Shown here in pieces: positions 44,462 through 55,500 of a stretch of DNA of 64,000 bases. This stretch comes from JANXQG01 sp964615095 (lineage in GTDB: Bacteria; Planctomycetota; Planctomycetia; Pirellulales; Thermoguttaceae). Below the pieces are notes generated by a model. The model made no database searches and was not told the DNA's origin. It saw nothing but the letters and a program-made list of their open reading frames with translations. The DNA is taken from the NCBI GenBank assembly GCA_964615095.1, contig CAZTPX010000026.1, positions 14,937 to 78,936 of the forward strand, given 5' to 3'. The translations under genes and the position numbers were made by a program. Position 1 is the first letter of the stretch; each line of letters starts with the position of its first letter.

Positions 44462-44818
44462 TCACTTGCCACCTCTTTTGGTTCGGCTCAATCGCAAGGT
44501 AAAGGCCGCTTCGCCAAAGCTGTCGTATTCCTTGGCAAACACTTCGTATTCTTTGCCCAGCAGCGTAAGCAGGAACTTCCCTGTGGGCTTGCGATGAAGA
44601 CTGGCCCGATTGACAATTTCCTTGACGACGGCCTTTTGCAGTTTCTCGGGAATAGCCACGGCGCCAACCCCCGTGCTTCCAAGATACTGATAGGCCACCA
44701 GCTCTTGGTTCTCCCTTTCCAATTCGAGGCAATCCGCCCCTGCTGTGACGGTCTCCTCCAAAATTCGGGTCAGTTCCCGCGACGCTTCTTTATTGGATTC
44801 ATGGTTGTCTTTGGTCAT
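44462..44818 (-). CDS. Orphan small soluble protein
   Basis: A 118-residue protein with GAGGAAC seven bases before the ATG. It has an acidic helical start (MTKDNHESNKEASRELTRILEET as the opening region), a central YLGSTGVGAVAIPEKLQKAVVKEIV and a basic beta-like end. No signal peptide. Unrecognised. It lies 56 bp in front of the PQQ-like gene on the same strand and may share its transcript. Confidence 0.6.
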   Translation of the reverse strand: MTKDNHESNKEASRELTRILEETVTAGADCLELERENQELVAYQYLGSTGVGAVAIPEKLQKAVVKEIVNRASLHRKPTGKFLLTLLGKEYEVFAKEYDSFGEAAFTLRLSRTKRGGK

Positions 44819-45162
44819 TTGATCGTTCCTCGCATTTCAAAGGTTACGAGTTGCGCGAATTCGTCTTTGCCGGGCGGGGTGGTCGGCATAGCAGCCTCAT
44901 GGATGGCGTTCTAGCAGTACCACGTCAACGACAAGCATCACAGCGTTGTATAACCGCGTTGTGGTCATGGGGGCAACCCAATTCTACCTCGATGCGACGC
45001 GCCATGCCACAGGCCGCTGCTTGGCAAGAGGCGGTCGAGAATGCTCAATGCTACCTCCCCTCATTGGAGGATGTTCCCCAGCGGGTTTGTATCTACAATT
45101 CCTGGCATTTATAATTACTGCCCAACAGCGGGCAATCGCCGATCAAAACCAGGAGTCCCTTC
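44819..45162. other. Intergenic region, possible promoter for the lipoprotein gene
   Basis: About 340 bp between divergent genes. TATAAT at 45110-45115 lies 48 bp before the lipoprotein ATG, with a poor TTGTAT-like -35 box 17 bases upstream. A small hairpin TGCCC-GGGCA (45119-45134) follows it in the leader. I see nothing else in the stretch. Confidence 0.45.
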
Positions 45163-46440
45163 ATGCCGGGAAAGCGTGTGCAACTGTCGCTTCTGTTCGC
45201 GTTGTTTTCATCAATGGTCTTGATCGCCGGCTGCGGTGGCATGGCCAGTGACACGGACAAATCGAGTCCGCCAGCCACGGCGACCGCACAGTCCGCTGAC
45301 TCGGCAAGCGGACCGGTCGCGGCACCCAATGCCCCTCAAGCCGCGGCGACACCGGCGCCGCAAGCAGTACCCGCCGAACCGACCGATACCCGCCAATTGG
45401 TCCAGGTGCTCGATCTGAGCAAGCTGCCTGCGCCGCAGGGGGCAACGGTCGGCGAGCAGTCGCCAACACACCTGCGTGTCGGCGTACCGTTGTCGGTGCC
45501 CGCGGCGGTCGATTTCTACCGCGGCAAGCTCGCCGCCCTCGGCTGGCAGTCGGTGGGTCCAAAGACATCCGAAAGCGTCACCGAGTCGTTTGCCCAGGTG
45601 AGCCTGGGCAAGGACGGCTACCTGCTGACGCTGATGGCCATGCCGGGCGAGCCCAAGAAAACCACGGTCTCGATCGAACACGTCGGAAATCTCGACACGC
45701 GGACACTTCCGCGGGTTGGCGGTGCGGAGGACCAGTACAGCAGCCAGTTGGTTTCGCTGTATTTCACAACCGTAAAGGTGGACGAGGCGGCGGCCAAGTT
45801 GCGGCAACTTCTGACGGCTGACGGCTGGCAGGAATACGACCGGGCCTTCAGCCAGAAGGCGAACCGGCCGGATGCGGCCGACTTGCTCTTCCGCAAGAAG
45901 GCATATAGCCTTCGTGTGTCGATCAACAAGCCGGCGGCCCAGCCGAACAAGAGTGCCGTTCAATACTTCGTGAAGACCTTAACCCGCGACTTGCCCGCGC
46001 CGGCCGATGCCAAGCATGTCGAGATCGTGGAATCGCGCTGGATCCTGATGTGCGAGGTTCCGCGCGACCTGAAGGCGACGGCCGACTACTACCGAGTGGC
46101 GATGCGGGAGATCGGCTTTTCCGCCCTGCCGCGGGAAACGCCCTTGAACAAATCGTTGACGCTCTCGTTTGAGTCGAGCGATCATGACCTGGTCCTGGTC
46201 AGCCTCATGGCCACGGATGATCATGGCACCAAGGTGAAGCTGGAAGGCTATTCGGCCGCATTCCGCGAGGCCATGAAAAAGGCCGCTGCCGACGCCGCCG
46301 CGAAGCGTGAAGCCCGCGAAAAGGCGGAAGCCGAAGCGAAAGCGGAAAGGGCCAAGGCCTGGAAAGAATCCTCCAAGAAGCAGGACGAGATGTTGGATGC
46401 GGTTCTGAAGAAAGCCTTGCAAGATGCGAAGCAACCGTAG
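45163..46440 (+). CDS. Lipoprotein with three tandem repeats of an unknown domain
   Basis: A 425-residue protein. The lipobox LIAGC puts the lipidated Cys at residue 24, followed by a Ser/Ala/Pro-rich linker to about residue 72. Three related units of about 100 residues follow: VPAAVDFYRGKLAALGWQS at about 112, VDEAAAKLRQLLTADGWQEY at about 207, LKATADYYRVAMREIGFSAL at about 303. In each the helix is followed by a basic/hydrophobic beta stretch (LLTLMAM, YSLRVSIN, LVLVSLMA). The C-terminal 60 residues are Lys/Ala/Glu-rich and probably coiled coil. AGGAG precedes the ATG. The family is not recognised. Confidence 0.75.
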   Translation: MPGKRVQLSLLFALFSSMVLIAGCGGMASDTDKSSPPATATAQSADSASGPVAAPNAPQAAATPAPQAVPAEPTDTRQLVQVLDLSKLPAPQGATVGEQSPTHLRVGVPLSVPAAVDFYRGKLAALGWQSVGPKTSESVTESFAQVSLGKDGYLLTLMAMPGEPKKTTVSIEHVGNLDTRTLPRVGGAEDQYSSQLVSLYFTTVKVDEAAAKLRQLLTADGWQEYDRAFSQKANRPDAADLLFRKKAYSLRVSINKPAAQPNKSAVQYFVKTLTRDLPAPADAKHVEIVESRWILMCEVPRDLKATADYYRVAMREIGFSALPRETPLNKSLTLSFESSDHDLVLVSLMATDDHGTKVKLEGYSAAFREAMKKAAADAAAKREAREKAEAEAKAERAKAWKESSKKQDEMLDAVLKKALQDAKQP

Positions 46441-46450
46441 CGGTCAACTC

Positions 46451-46567
46451 GCGGTCGTGACCAACCTGAAAATGCTCAAGCTCGACGGCCTGGAACTCCT
46501 CAAGCGCATCAAGCACGACCACCTCACCGATGCCGACATCATTATCATGAACGGCCCAGGGCACGTA
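46451..46567 (+). pseudogene. Fragment of a response-regulator receiver domain
   Basis: The 39-codon frame reads AVVTNLKMLKLDGLELLKRI and continues in the manner of a CheY-like receiver (HDHLTDADIIIMNGPGHV). In an intact receiver the first part would be V.TDLKMP.MDG, so the phosphorylated Asp has become Asn and the following Pro has been lost. The T of IIMTG is also N. The frame then runs into unrelated sequence. It is a short degenerate fragment, probably left by deletion of a regulator gene. Confidence 0.6.
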
Positions 46568-46591
46568 CCACGCGTCCCGCGACTTCCCCTT

Positions 46592-49500
46592 CTAATTGGC
46601 TTCCCGTCCGAATCTTATGAGCACATCGTCCGCCGCACAGATGACCGAGTCACGTTTCTCCGCCTGTTGCTGGTTGCCGCTGAAGCCTCCCAACGCCCAG
46701 AGCCAGGCCGCGGCGGCAGTGGAAGGGATGCTGGAAACGAAGGATGCCAATACGGCGTCATGGGCCTTCGAAACACGGTTTGCGGCCGTCGATGAAACTC
46801 GATCGACCGACTTGCTCGCGGTAGTAGCCGCTGCCATCACGCCCGACGCCGGGCTGGCCGCCACGGAAGCGACCGTCGTGCTCATCGCCGCCGCCATCGT
46901 TCCCGCCGATTCGACCGTGCCGGCCGAAGTCGGCAGGATCGGACTGGGAAAGTTGCCGAGGCTCGTCAGGGGCTTCGAACGCATGGAGGTCACGTCGGCC
47001 GTGCTCAGCCTGTTGTCGCCGTTGACGTCGTCCTGCCAGGTGGCGGTCGTGTCGCTCCCCAGCGCGATGCTCCGCAACTTGGTGACATCCGCCGTCGAAA
47101 CCCTGCCGTTGCGCAGGATGGAACCCGCCAACTCATAGAACTCGTAAACGAAGTTGCTCCCCGGCGCCCCGTTCCCCGAACCTGCCGCAAAGCTGCTCAC
47201 GCTCGTGGTCCAGAGCCCGTCCAGCGTCGCCCCGGCGGCGTCGGTGACCCCCGTCGCGAGAACCTCCACGTAATACTTGTTGGAAGGCAGCGGGCCGCTG
47301 AGCGTGAGCTGGGCTTCCGTCGAACTGACGTTGGTCTCGCCCGTGATCGTGATCCCCGAACTCGTGGCGCCGGCGCCGGTGTTGTTGTTGCTGGCCGAGT
47401 CGCCCAGCGCGAAGCTCGACAACGTCAGCCCACTGACCGGCTTGTCGAAAACAATGGTGATCGTGTTCAGGTTCGTCCAGCCGGGGACATTGGCGTTGCT
47501 CAATTGACCCGAGCCGCTGGCCAGTTCATAGCCCAGCGAACTGCCCACGCCCGCACTGGTCAGGGTGTTGTAATAGGACGTCACCCAACTGCTGCCTGAT
47601 ACGTACACGCCCGTCACCGTGGGAGCCACGTCGAAGGCCACCGCAGCGCTGACTGTGGCGCTGCTGAGGTTGTTGGCGTCGGTGACGCTAAAGTTCAGCG
47701 TGCGGTTGCCCAGGTTCGTGGTTCCCAGCAGGCTATCGACGTAAGTCACGCTCTCGAGCACCTGCTGGTAGTGGGCCAGCGTGTCGCTGCCGCTGAGCGT
47801 AAGCACTCCCGTAGCGCTGTTGTAGCTGGACGTGATGCTCGTACCCGCCGTGTTGGCCGCCAGGGTCTCGCTGCCGGCGTCCAGCGGCCCGCCGCTGATG
47901 CTCACCGTGGCGGAGGCCAACGTGGTTGCACTCGTAGCGGAAATCGTCAGCTTGGGGGCCACGGCCACCGCCGCGCCGCCGCTGATGAAGGTCACCGCCC
48001 CGGCATTGCCCACAGCCACCACCGGCGGAATGCTGGGCTGCAACTGAAGAACGGTCATCGAATAAGCGGGGAAGGTGTAGCTGAAAGTGCTGCCGCTGAG
48101 GCCCATGCTCGTGCTCGTACTGGCCAGGGCGGACGCCCCAGTCGAGCTTAGGCTCTGGGCCGTGTCCTGCGTTTCGCCGTATTGCCAGACCTGCGCCGCG
48201 CCGCTGAACTGGAAGCCCGCCAGATCGAATTGCTCGCTCAGGGTGGCAGCCGGATTGACATTGATCACCAGGAGCGCCAGATCGCCGGACGACTCCTTGA
48301 CGGCGTAGACGTCCAAGTCGCTGTAGTTGCTCGTGGCCGAGACGACCTGGCCGCCGCTCTGAATGATTTTCGAGGCAAGCTGCAAGGCATAATAGCCGGG
48401 ATAGGCGACGTAAGGACCGGTGGCCGGGGCGCTGTTGCTGTCGCCCGGATCGCCCAGTTGCCCGTAGTCGCCCCCTTCCCGCCAGCCATAGAGCGCGTTG
48501 CTGTTGTTCTCGCCCGTGTCCCAACTGTTTCGCAGGTCCCAAGCGATGCCGCCACTGTAGCCGCTGTCCAACAGGCTGCCCAGCGACTCGGCGATGAAGA
48601 GTCCGTTCACGAGACTGGTCGACTGCTTGCCGGGGTTGGTGTAGACCGAATTGTATTCCGTCGCCAGGACTTGCACACTCGAGGCCTGACTGCCAAGCGT
48701 CGCCTGCAACACGGCTTGGTAGTCGGCATAGCGCGTGCTCCAATCCAGTACGCTGCCGCTGTCGGTCACAGTGCTGTTCAAGAGGAAGGAATCGCTTTCC
48801 GCGCCGGGCGATTGCATGTAGCTATGGTCGGAGATGAAGCCGGGCACGAATCCCAGGGCCAGCCCGTCCGCCAGCACGTTTTCCGTCCAGTTGCCGTCGC
48901 TGGCACCGGTGGGGTCGCCGCTGTCGATGCCGATGGAGATCGTGGTCTGTGGAAGGCCCGCGTCGGTCAGGATCGTGCCGGCCAGCGCGGCGAATTGCGC
49001 AGCGAAGGCCGCGTAGGTGGCCGGGTCGTGCTGCGCGCCGGTACTGGTCTCGGCGGGCGTTGCCGTGCCGTGGTGATCGGTCTCCCAGCTTCCATATTCC
49101 TCGTTGCCGACCTCCCAATACTTGATGTCGGTGAAGGCTGTCGGGTGATCGATGCGGAGGAAATTCAGCCCGTCGTCTTGTGCCAGTGGCGAGGCCCCGC
49201 GGAGGCTGGCCCAGTATCCGACCGTCTTCCAATTGACGGTCTGCCACTGGCCCGTGCTGTCGTTCCACTGGATTCCGTTTCCGATCGAAGTGGCATCCGT
49301 GGGCGAGCCGTCGAGGTAGGCCAGTTCGGCGGCCGCTTCCTGAGGGCTTCCCGAACCGTAGTCCAGCGTGACCAGGCCCGTGCCGCCGTCGGCGGTGATG
49401 GCCTGCACGAACTGCGCGAAGGTCTGGGCGCCGGCGTAGTAATTGTCGGCCACGTCGAAGTGATAGTCGTCGGAGGCCGATCCGCCGGGGAAGCGGAAGA

Positions 49501-52500
49501 GATCCAGCCCCGCCGCGCTGAGCATCTGCTTCGTCTGCGTCGTCCCCGTGTCGGGGTCCCAGTAGACCATGTTGATGCCCAGCAGGTTGGTGCTGACGGC
49601 ATGAACGGGCGTCGCCGCGCTGACGGTCGCCACCAGCGCCGTGGTGGGCGCGGCGCTGAGCACGACATTGGTGAAGGTGGCGGCGGCGTTGAACTGATAG
49701 CCCGCGCCGCTGGAGAGTTGGAAGCTGGAGAAACTGCCCGCTTCGCTGTCGTAAGTGACGGGCGTAAAAGAGTCGGTGGTCGATGGGGAGTAGCCGTAAA
49801 CAATCTGCGACGCTAACACACCGGCCAGGGCCGCCGTGCCCGAGACGGTCAGCGAGCCGAAAATGCCGCTCGCCGGGGCGCCGCCGAGCTGCAGGTTGAG
49901 CGTGCCTGTGCCGGTCTGTGTGAAGCCGCCATTGACGGCGATCGTATTCATCGCACCGATTGCGATCGTGCCGTTGTTGACAAGGCCGGCAGTGGTCAGC
50001 GTCGAGGAGCCGGCGGGCGAGGGGCCGAACTGGACCGCGTCGAAGTAGGCCACGCCGCCGTACAAACCGCTGCCGACCCAGGTCGCCAGTTGCACGCGCG
50101 CCGTGACCGCGTTGCTGGGCGCGACGGCGGTCGTGAAAAAGTGGTTCCAACCCTGGTTGCCGACGCTGCCCACCAGCGGCCCGCCCGCCGCGCTGGAGCT
50201 GTCCAAAACGATGATCTGGTTGGGGGCGCTGTAGGAACTGATCTGGGCCCCGCTGGAATTGTAGTAGAGTAATTGCAATTCGGCCACGATGTTGCCCGTC
50301 AGCGGATTGCCGGCCGGCGTCATGGCGTAGACCGAGGCCGTATAGGAAGCGCCGGGCGTAACCGTGAATTGCTGCGAAGCGCCGGAATTCGTGCCGCTCA
50401 GCAGCAACGATTGCGAGCCGCTGTAGGCATATTGGCTGCTGAGGTAGGAAGAGCCCCAACAACCCCAGGTCGAAGGCTGCGTGTTGTTGCCGGCCACCGG
50501 CGATTCGAAGCCTGCGTTTCTGCTGATCAGGTTGGCTGTCGGGTTCGTGGGATTGCCGCCGCCGGGCAGGGAGAGCGTGGCGCCTGCGGCGATAGTCAGG
50601 CTGCCGGCCGACTCCGTGTCGCCCGCCGGGATCGTGACCGTTACGCCGCTGCTGGGGATGGAAACGGGCGTTGCCGAGGTCGGAACGACACCGTTGCTCC
50701 AGTTGGCGGCCACCGCCCAAGAGCCAGCCGCGCCGCCGATCCAAGTAACCGGCGTGACCGTCAGTGTTCCCGGCACGTAGCTGATCGTGTAGTTGGGATC
50801 CGCGGCCCCGCTGGCGGTGATCGGGTAACTGCCCGCGGGGCTGCTGGTCGTGGCCGTCGTGGTAAGCGTGGGGAGGGTCGTGAGGCTTGCAGGAGTATCG
50901 CCGTTGACGAAGCCCGCGTAGCTGGCCGTCAAGGTTGGCAGGGCCGTTCCGTAAATCATCGTCTGGTTGTTGGCAGTGATCGTCAGCGGGGCCGGGTCGA
51001 CGGTCCAGGAGAGAATGTTCTGGAAACTGCCGGAAGGCACGTTGCCGCCGCTACCGCCGGTGAAACCGAACCACGCCGTGCTGCCGCCGACGACCGAGGG
51101 GATGTTGACGGCGTAGCTTTCCGTGACGCTCCAGCGTTGCACGGCGGTCATATCCGTCAGCGTGACAACCAGCGTAGTCCCATTGTAGGTCACGGCGGCA
51201 TCGAAGACGTCACCGTCGCGCAATTGCACGCCGGTCATCGACAAATCCGTGGCCGGCGTGGTGGGCGCGGCCCCATCGGTGAAGATGCCGATGGAGTCGA
51301 GTTCTTCGTTCCCCGCGCCGACATTGCTGGCCCAACTGCTGTCCCAGGGCACGAGGTCGAACTTCAGCGCCACGGAATTCGTGATGCCCTGGTAGCCCAA
51401 CCCGGCGGCGTCGGAGCCTACGACGTTGCCGGCATCGTTCTGAATGGTAAACGTAATGCCGTTGCCGCCCATGCCGCCCATGTAATCGCCTGCCACCGTA
51501 CTGATCTGAAAGGCGAAATCGGTGGCGAAGGAACTGGTGCTGAGCTTGGTCTTATACCAAGTGGCGCCGTCGCTGTTGCCGCTGTCGGTCAGGCGCAGGT
51601 CACCGCCGGCCAGGGCTGCGCTGCCGGCCAGCGTCAACGAGCCGCCGGTAAAGCCGCTGGGGTAGTCGGGCAAGACGGTCGAGGTGCAATACACCGCGCC
51701 GCTTCCCGTGTACCCGCCGCCGCTGGCTTGCACGTAGGTCCATCCGCTGCCGCTTGACGGCGCGGTGAAGAGGCCCGAACTGCTGACCGAGCCCGAGCCG
51801 CTGGCGATCGACCAGGCGAAACTCGGCTGCGTGCCCATGGCCGTGCCGAACTGGTCGCCCACCACCGCCGCGAGCTGCTTCGTACCGCCGTCGCCCACGA
51901 TAGGCGCAGAGGGCGTTATCGTAATGCCGCTGGCGGTCTGCGACACCGTCACTGACACGGTTTGCGTGGCCACCAGGTTGCAGCCGTCGGTCACGGTCAC
52001 GGTGAACACGTAGTTGCCCGCGGCGCTGAAATAGGCGGTGGTGTTCTGGGCCGCGTCGCTGTTGTTGGCGCTGAAGGTTGGCGCCGCCGCGCCGCTGGGC
52101 AGCGTGGTGGCCGCCCAGGTGTAGAGCAATGTGGATGCAGGGTTGACTGCGGGGTTGTAGTCGGCGGCCGTCACCGAGAGCGCGGTGCTCGTGCCGATGA
52201 CCGTGGCGGGCGTGGCCGAGACGCTGCTAATAGTCGGCGGAAGATCGTTGAAGACCACGTCGGTAATCGCGCCGTTGTGCTGGCTGCCGCTGCCGTTGAG
52301 ACCGGACCACCAGGTGATCTGGACCTTGACCACGTCGGGCCAGCCCAGCACCGCAAGGGCAGACGCATAGGCGCTCGTATTCAAGTTCACGACCTGGGTT
52401 ACCGTGCCCCCGGAGATGTCATAGCCGGTGATCACGGCACTGCCGGCCTGGAACTCCAGCAGTTCCAGCGAGTAGAGATCGAAGGCGGCCCCGTCCGTGC

Positions 52501-55500
52501 GGGCGATGGACTGGTAAGTGCCCCAGTATTCCGCATCCAGGCACTTGATCGGATAGGGGTACCAGCCGTTGCCGTTGTCGGCAATGAGCAGGCCGGTACC
52601 GCCGCTATTGCCCAACGACGTAAAGGCAAAACCGCTCTCCACCAGCGGCTCGGTGACGGGCGTAGGACTACCTTCGTTATCGATGGCCGCCTGGTCCGCA
52701 AAATTGACGTACGCGCTCGGATCGGTCGAGCGGGGGGCCAACCGCACGTCGGCCGACGGCAGGCTCCGCGCCGTGCCGGCGTTGTAGGCATAGACCGCAA
52801 AGTAATCTACAGCCGTCGGGTTCAGCCCGGCGACGCTGCCGCTGGTCGCGTTGCCCACGTCGGTGAACGTGGTGTACTGGCCCGCGGAACTGCCGTAGCC
52901 AATGATGTAGCCGCTGGCCCCGCTCACGGACGACCAGCCGAGCGTGGCAACGCTGCCGGAGAGCGAACTGCTGGTGATCGTGGGTGCTGTCGGGGCGCCC
53001 GCCATGCTAACCACCACCTGGCTGACCGTAAAGGATCCGCTGGTGGCCTCGACCTGGAACGAATATGCGCCGGGCGTCAGGGTCGCGCTGGGATCGATGG
53101 TCCCGCCGCTCGTGCCGCCGCCCAGCACGATGGAACTGTCGACGGTCATGCTGTAGCTGCCCCCGCTGGTCGTCGTGGCAGTGAAGACGTAAGTCCCAGT
53201 CACGGGCACGATGATGTCCCAGGCGATCCAGCCGCCAGTCTGCAAGGTACCGCTGCTGTCGTCATAGTCACTGGCTTTGGAGAGTGGTACGACGGTGGCC
53301 GGCACGGTGGTGCCGAGGTCGGGCGAGGGCGGCAGCGCAGCCTCGACCGCGGCCGCCGCTTGTTGCTTGGGCGTGTTGTACTCGAAGTAGGTCGGCGCGG
53401 CCACGGCCCAACTGTTGTCGTTGCCGGAGGACTCGAAGACGATGGGCAACGTGCCGCCGTAGCTGTAGAAATCATCGAGCGTGGCGACCGCCAGGGCCTC
53501 GGTGCGCGGATCCAGGTTGGCCATCTCGCCCACGTTGGGCGTCGTGCTGCTGTAGCCCCTGTTGCCCATCTCCGTGTAGCCGTTGACATCGCCGCCATCC
53601 AGGTTCTCGTTGAAATCGAAGCCGCCCTCGTAGCCCACGTCGTACAGGCCGTACTGCAAGCACAAGACGACATCGGACCGGACCGAGGTGATGGCCGGTG
53701 CGCCGCCGGCGGCCGTCTCGTTGAACAAGCTGTTGACGGTCTGAATGGCGACATCATCGACGAAGACCGTGGCCCCGCCGCTCGTCCAGATGTTGGTGAA
53801 CGTGACGGTATGGTAGCCGGCGGTGACATCGAAGGCGGCCGTCCGCTCCCAAGTCCACGAACCTTGGCTGCCCGAAAACCCCCACCAGGGTCCTTCGGAC
53901 TCTCCCACGGGTGTGCCGTCGATGGAAATGCTCAGCCCGTTGGAATAGTTGTCGGCTACGGTCTCGCAGGCCAGCAGGGTGATGTCCGCCCAACCGCCGG
54001 CGCTGAAATCGACCGACTCGCTGATGCTAGCGCCGGGCTGCAGGCAGGCGGTCTGCGTACTGCCGCCGGGGGCGTTAGGCGGGCCGTCCGTGGGCGCGGT
54101 GGGGTTGCCCAGGCTGCTGCCGTTGGCGGCAATCCCGGCGGTCGACCCGCTGATGCTCCCGTTGCTGAACGTCCAGCTTGTGCCCGCGGGGTCCGCCTGG
54201 GTGCCGCTGACGACGGGCGTGGCAAAGTTGCAGTCGGCAAAGGTGGCGTCGGCGAAGCCGCTCTCCGTGTCGTCGGAATACCAGCCGGCCCCGCCGCCGT
54301 AGAGGTAGTAGTCGACCGGCTGCGGGAACATCGTTTGCATCGCACCCAATTCGCCGGACCAACTGCCGCCGTATTGCCACTCGAAGACCGGGCGCACGCG
54401 GCTGGCCGCGGCGGCGGCGCTGATGCTCGTCTCGCCGAAGGCCGTCTTGAAGGCCGTGCTGATCTGCTCCAGGCGCAGGGCCACCCAGCCCTGGTAGATG
54501 GTATAGCCGTTGACCGAGGCCGCATTGGAGAAGTATGTCGGCGAACTATAGCCAGACTCCGTGGGGTCCGTTCCGTTGTAAGTGGCCTCGAAGGCCGACT
54601 GCCAGGTCGTGCCATCCTCAACCGTATTGTAATACGGAACGAGGATCAAGCCGTCGTTGTAGGCGTTGGCCCCGCCGCCCGGATACAGCGGGTCGCTCGT
54701 AATGTCCTCCAGGTAATCGTAGACCGCCCGCTGCGAAAGCTGGTTGATCCAGCCGCTGCCGCCCGTGCCGGCCTGACTGAAGCCATAGTTCCAGATCTCG
54801 TTGGAGAACTCGATATAGACCTTGAGGTTGGAGTTCAAGGGCGCCCACACCGGGTCGGCCTGCGGACTGGTGTAAGCGTTGACGCCGTCGCTGCCGAAGG
54901 CGAACAGGTCGGCCAGGTCCGTAATGTAGGCCAGCGATGCGTTCGAGGGGATGTTGATGTACAGGTCCTTGCCTGTCTCGTTGGCCAAGGCGATGCATAC
55001 CTCCCACGGCACACCCGCGCCGGCGGTGCTGGGATCGCCCGTGCTCACGCCGCTGCCGCCGGTGATCGCCCAGCCGTTCCAGATCTCGTCGGCGGGGATC
55101 GTCCGGTCCGACCAATTCGAGACCAGACTGCCGTTGGTGTCCGTGAAGCCCATGAGGCGAAGCGTGTCGTACTGCGCGGCCATGGCCAGGGCGGCATTGG
55201 TGAAGAGCGTGCCCGGTTGCGGGTCGGTGCTGCCGCCCAGGGTGGTGGGCTGCATTACGTACAGGTTGGTGATGCCGTTGTGCTCGGGGTTGCTGACCTT
55301 GCCGTCGCGGCTGGTATCGGCGAAGGTAAGGTACATGCCGTTCCAACTGCCGCTGGGAAGGACCATGCGGGCGGTGGTCACGTTGTTGCTGCTGCTATAG
55401 CCGGCCCCGGCAGGTAGCGTGCTGCCGTAGTTGGTCGTGCCCACCCAGAACTGAACGGTCTGCGGCCAGTTGGTCACCTGGGCCGTGCCGTTGAACTGAA

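Noticed and set aside
48182..51757. Two long plus-strand frames (544 and 494 codons)
   Set aside because: Both are antisense to the giant surface protein gene and show only Arg/Gly/Ala-rich sequence.
51962..55417. Open frame of 1151 codons on the plus strand opposite the giant surface protein gene
   Set aside because: It is antisense to a gene with clear domains, has no ribosome-binding site or recognisable motif, and its product is the Arg/Gly/Val-rich type expected from the reverse frame of GC-rich coding DNA.
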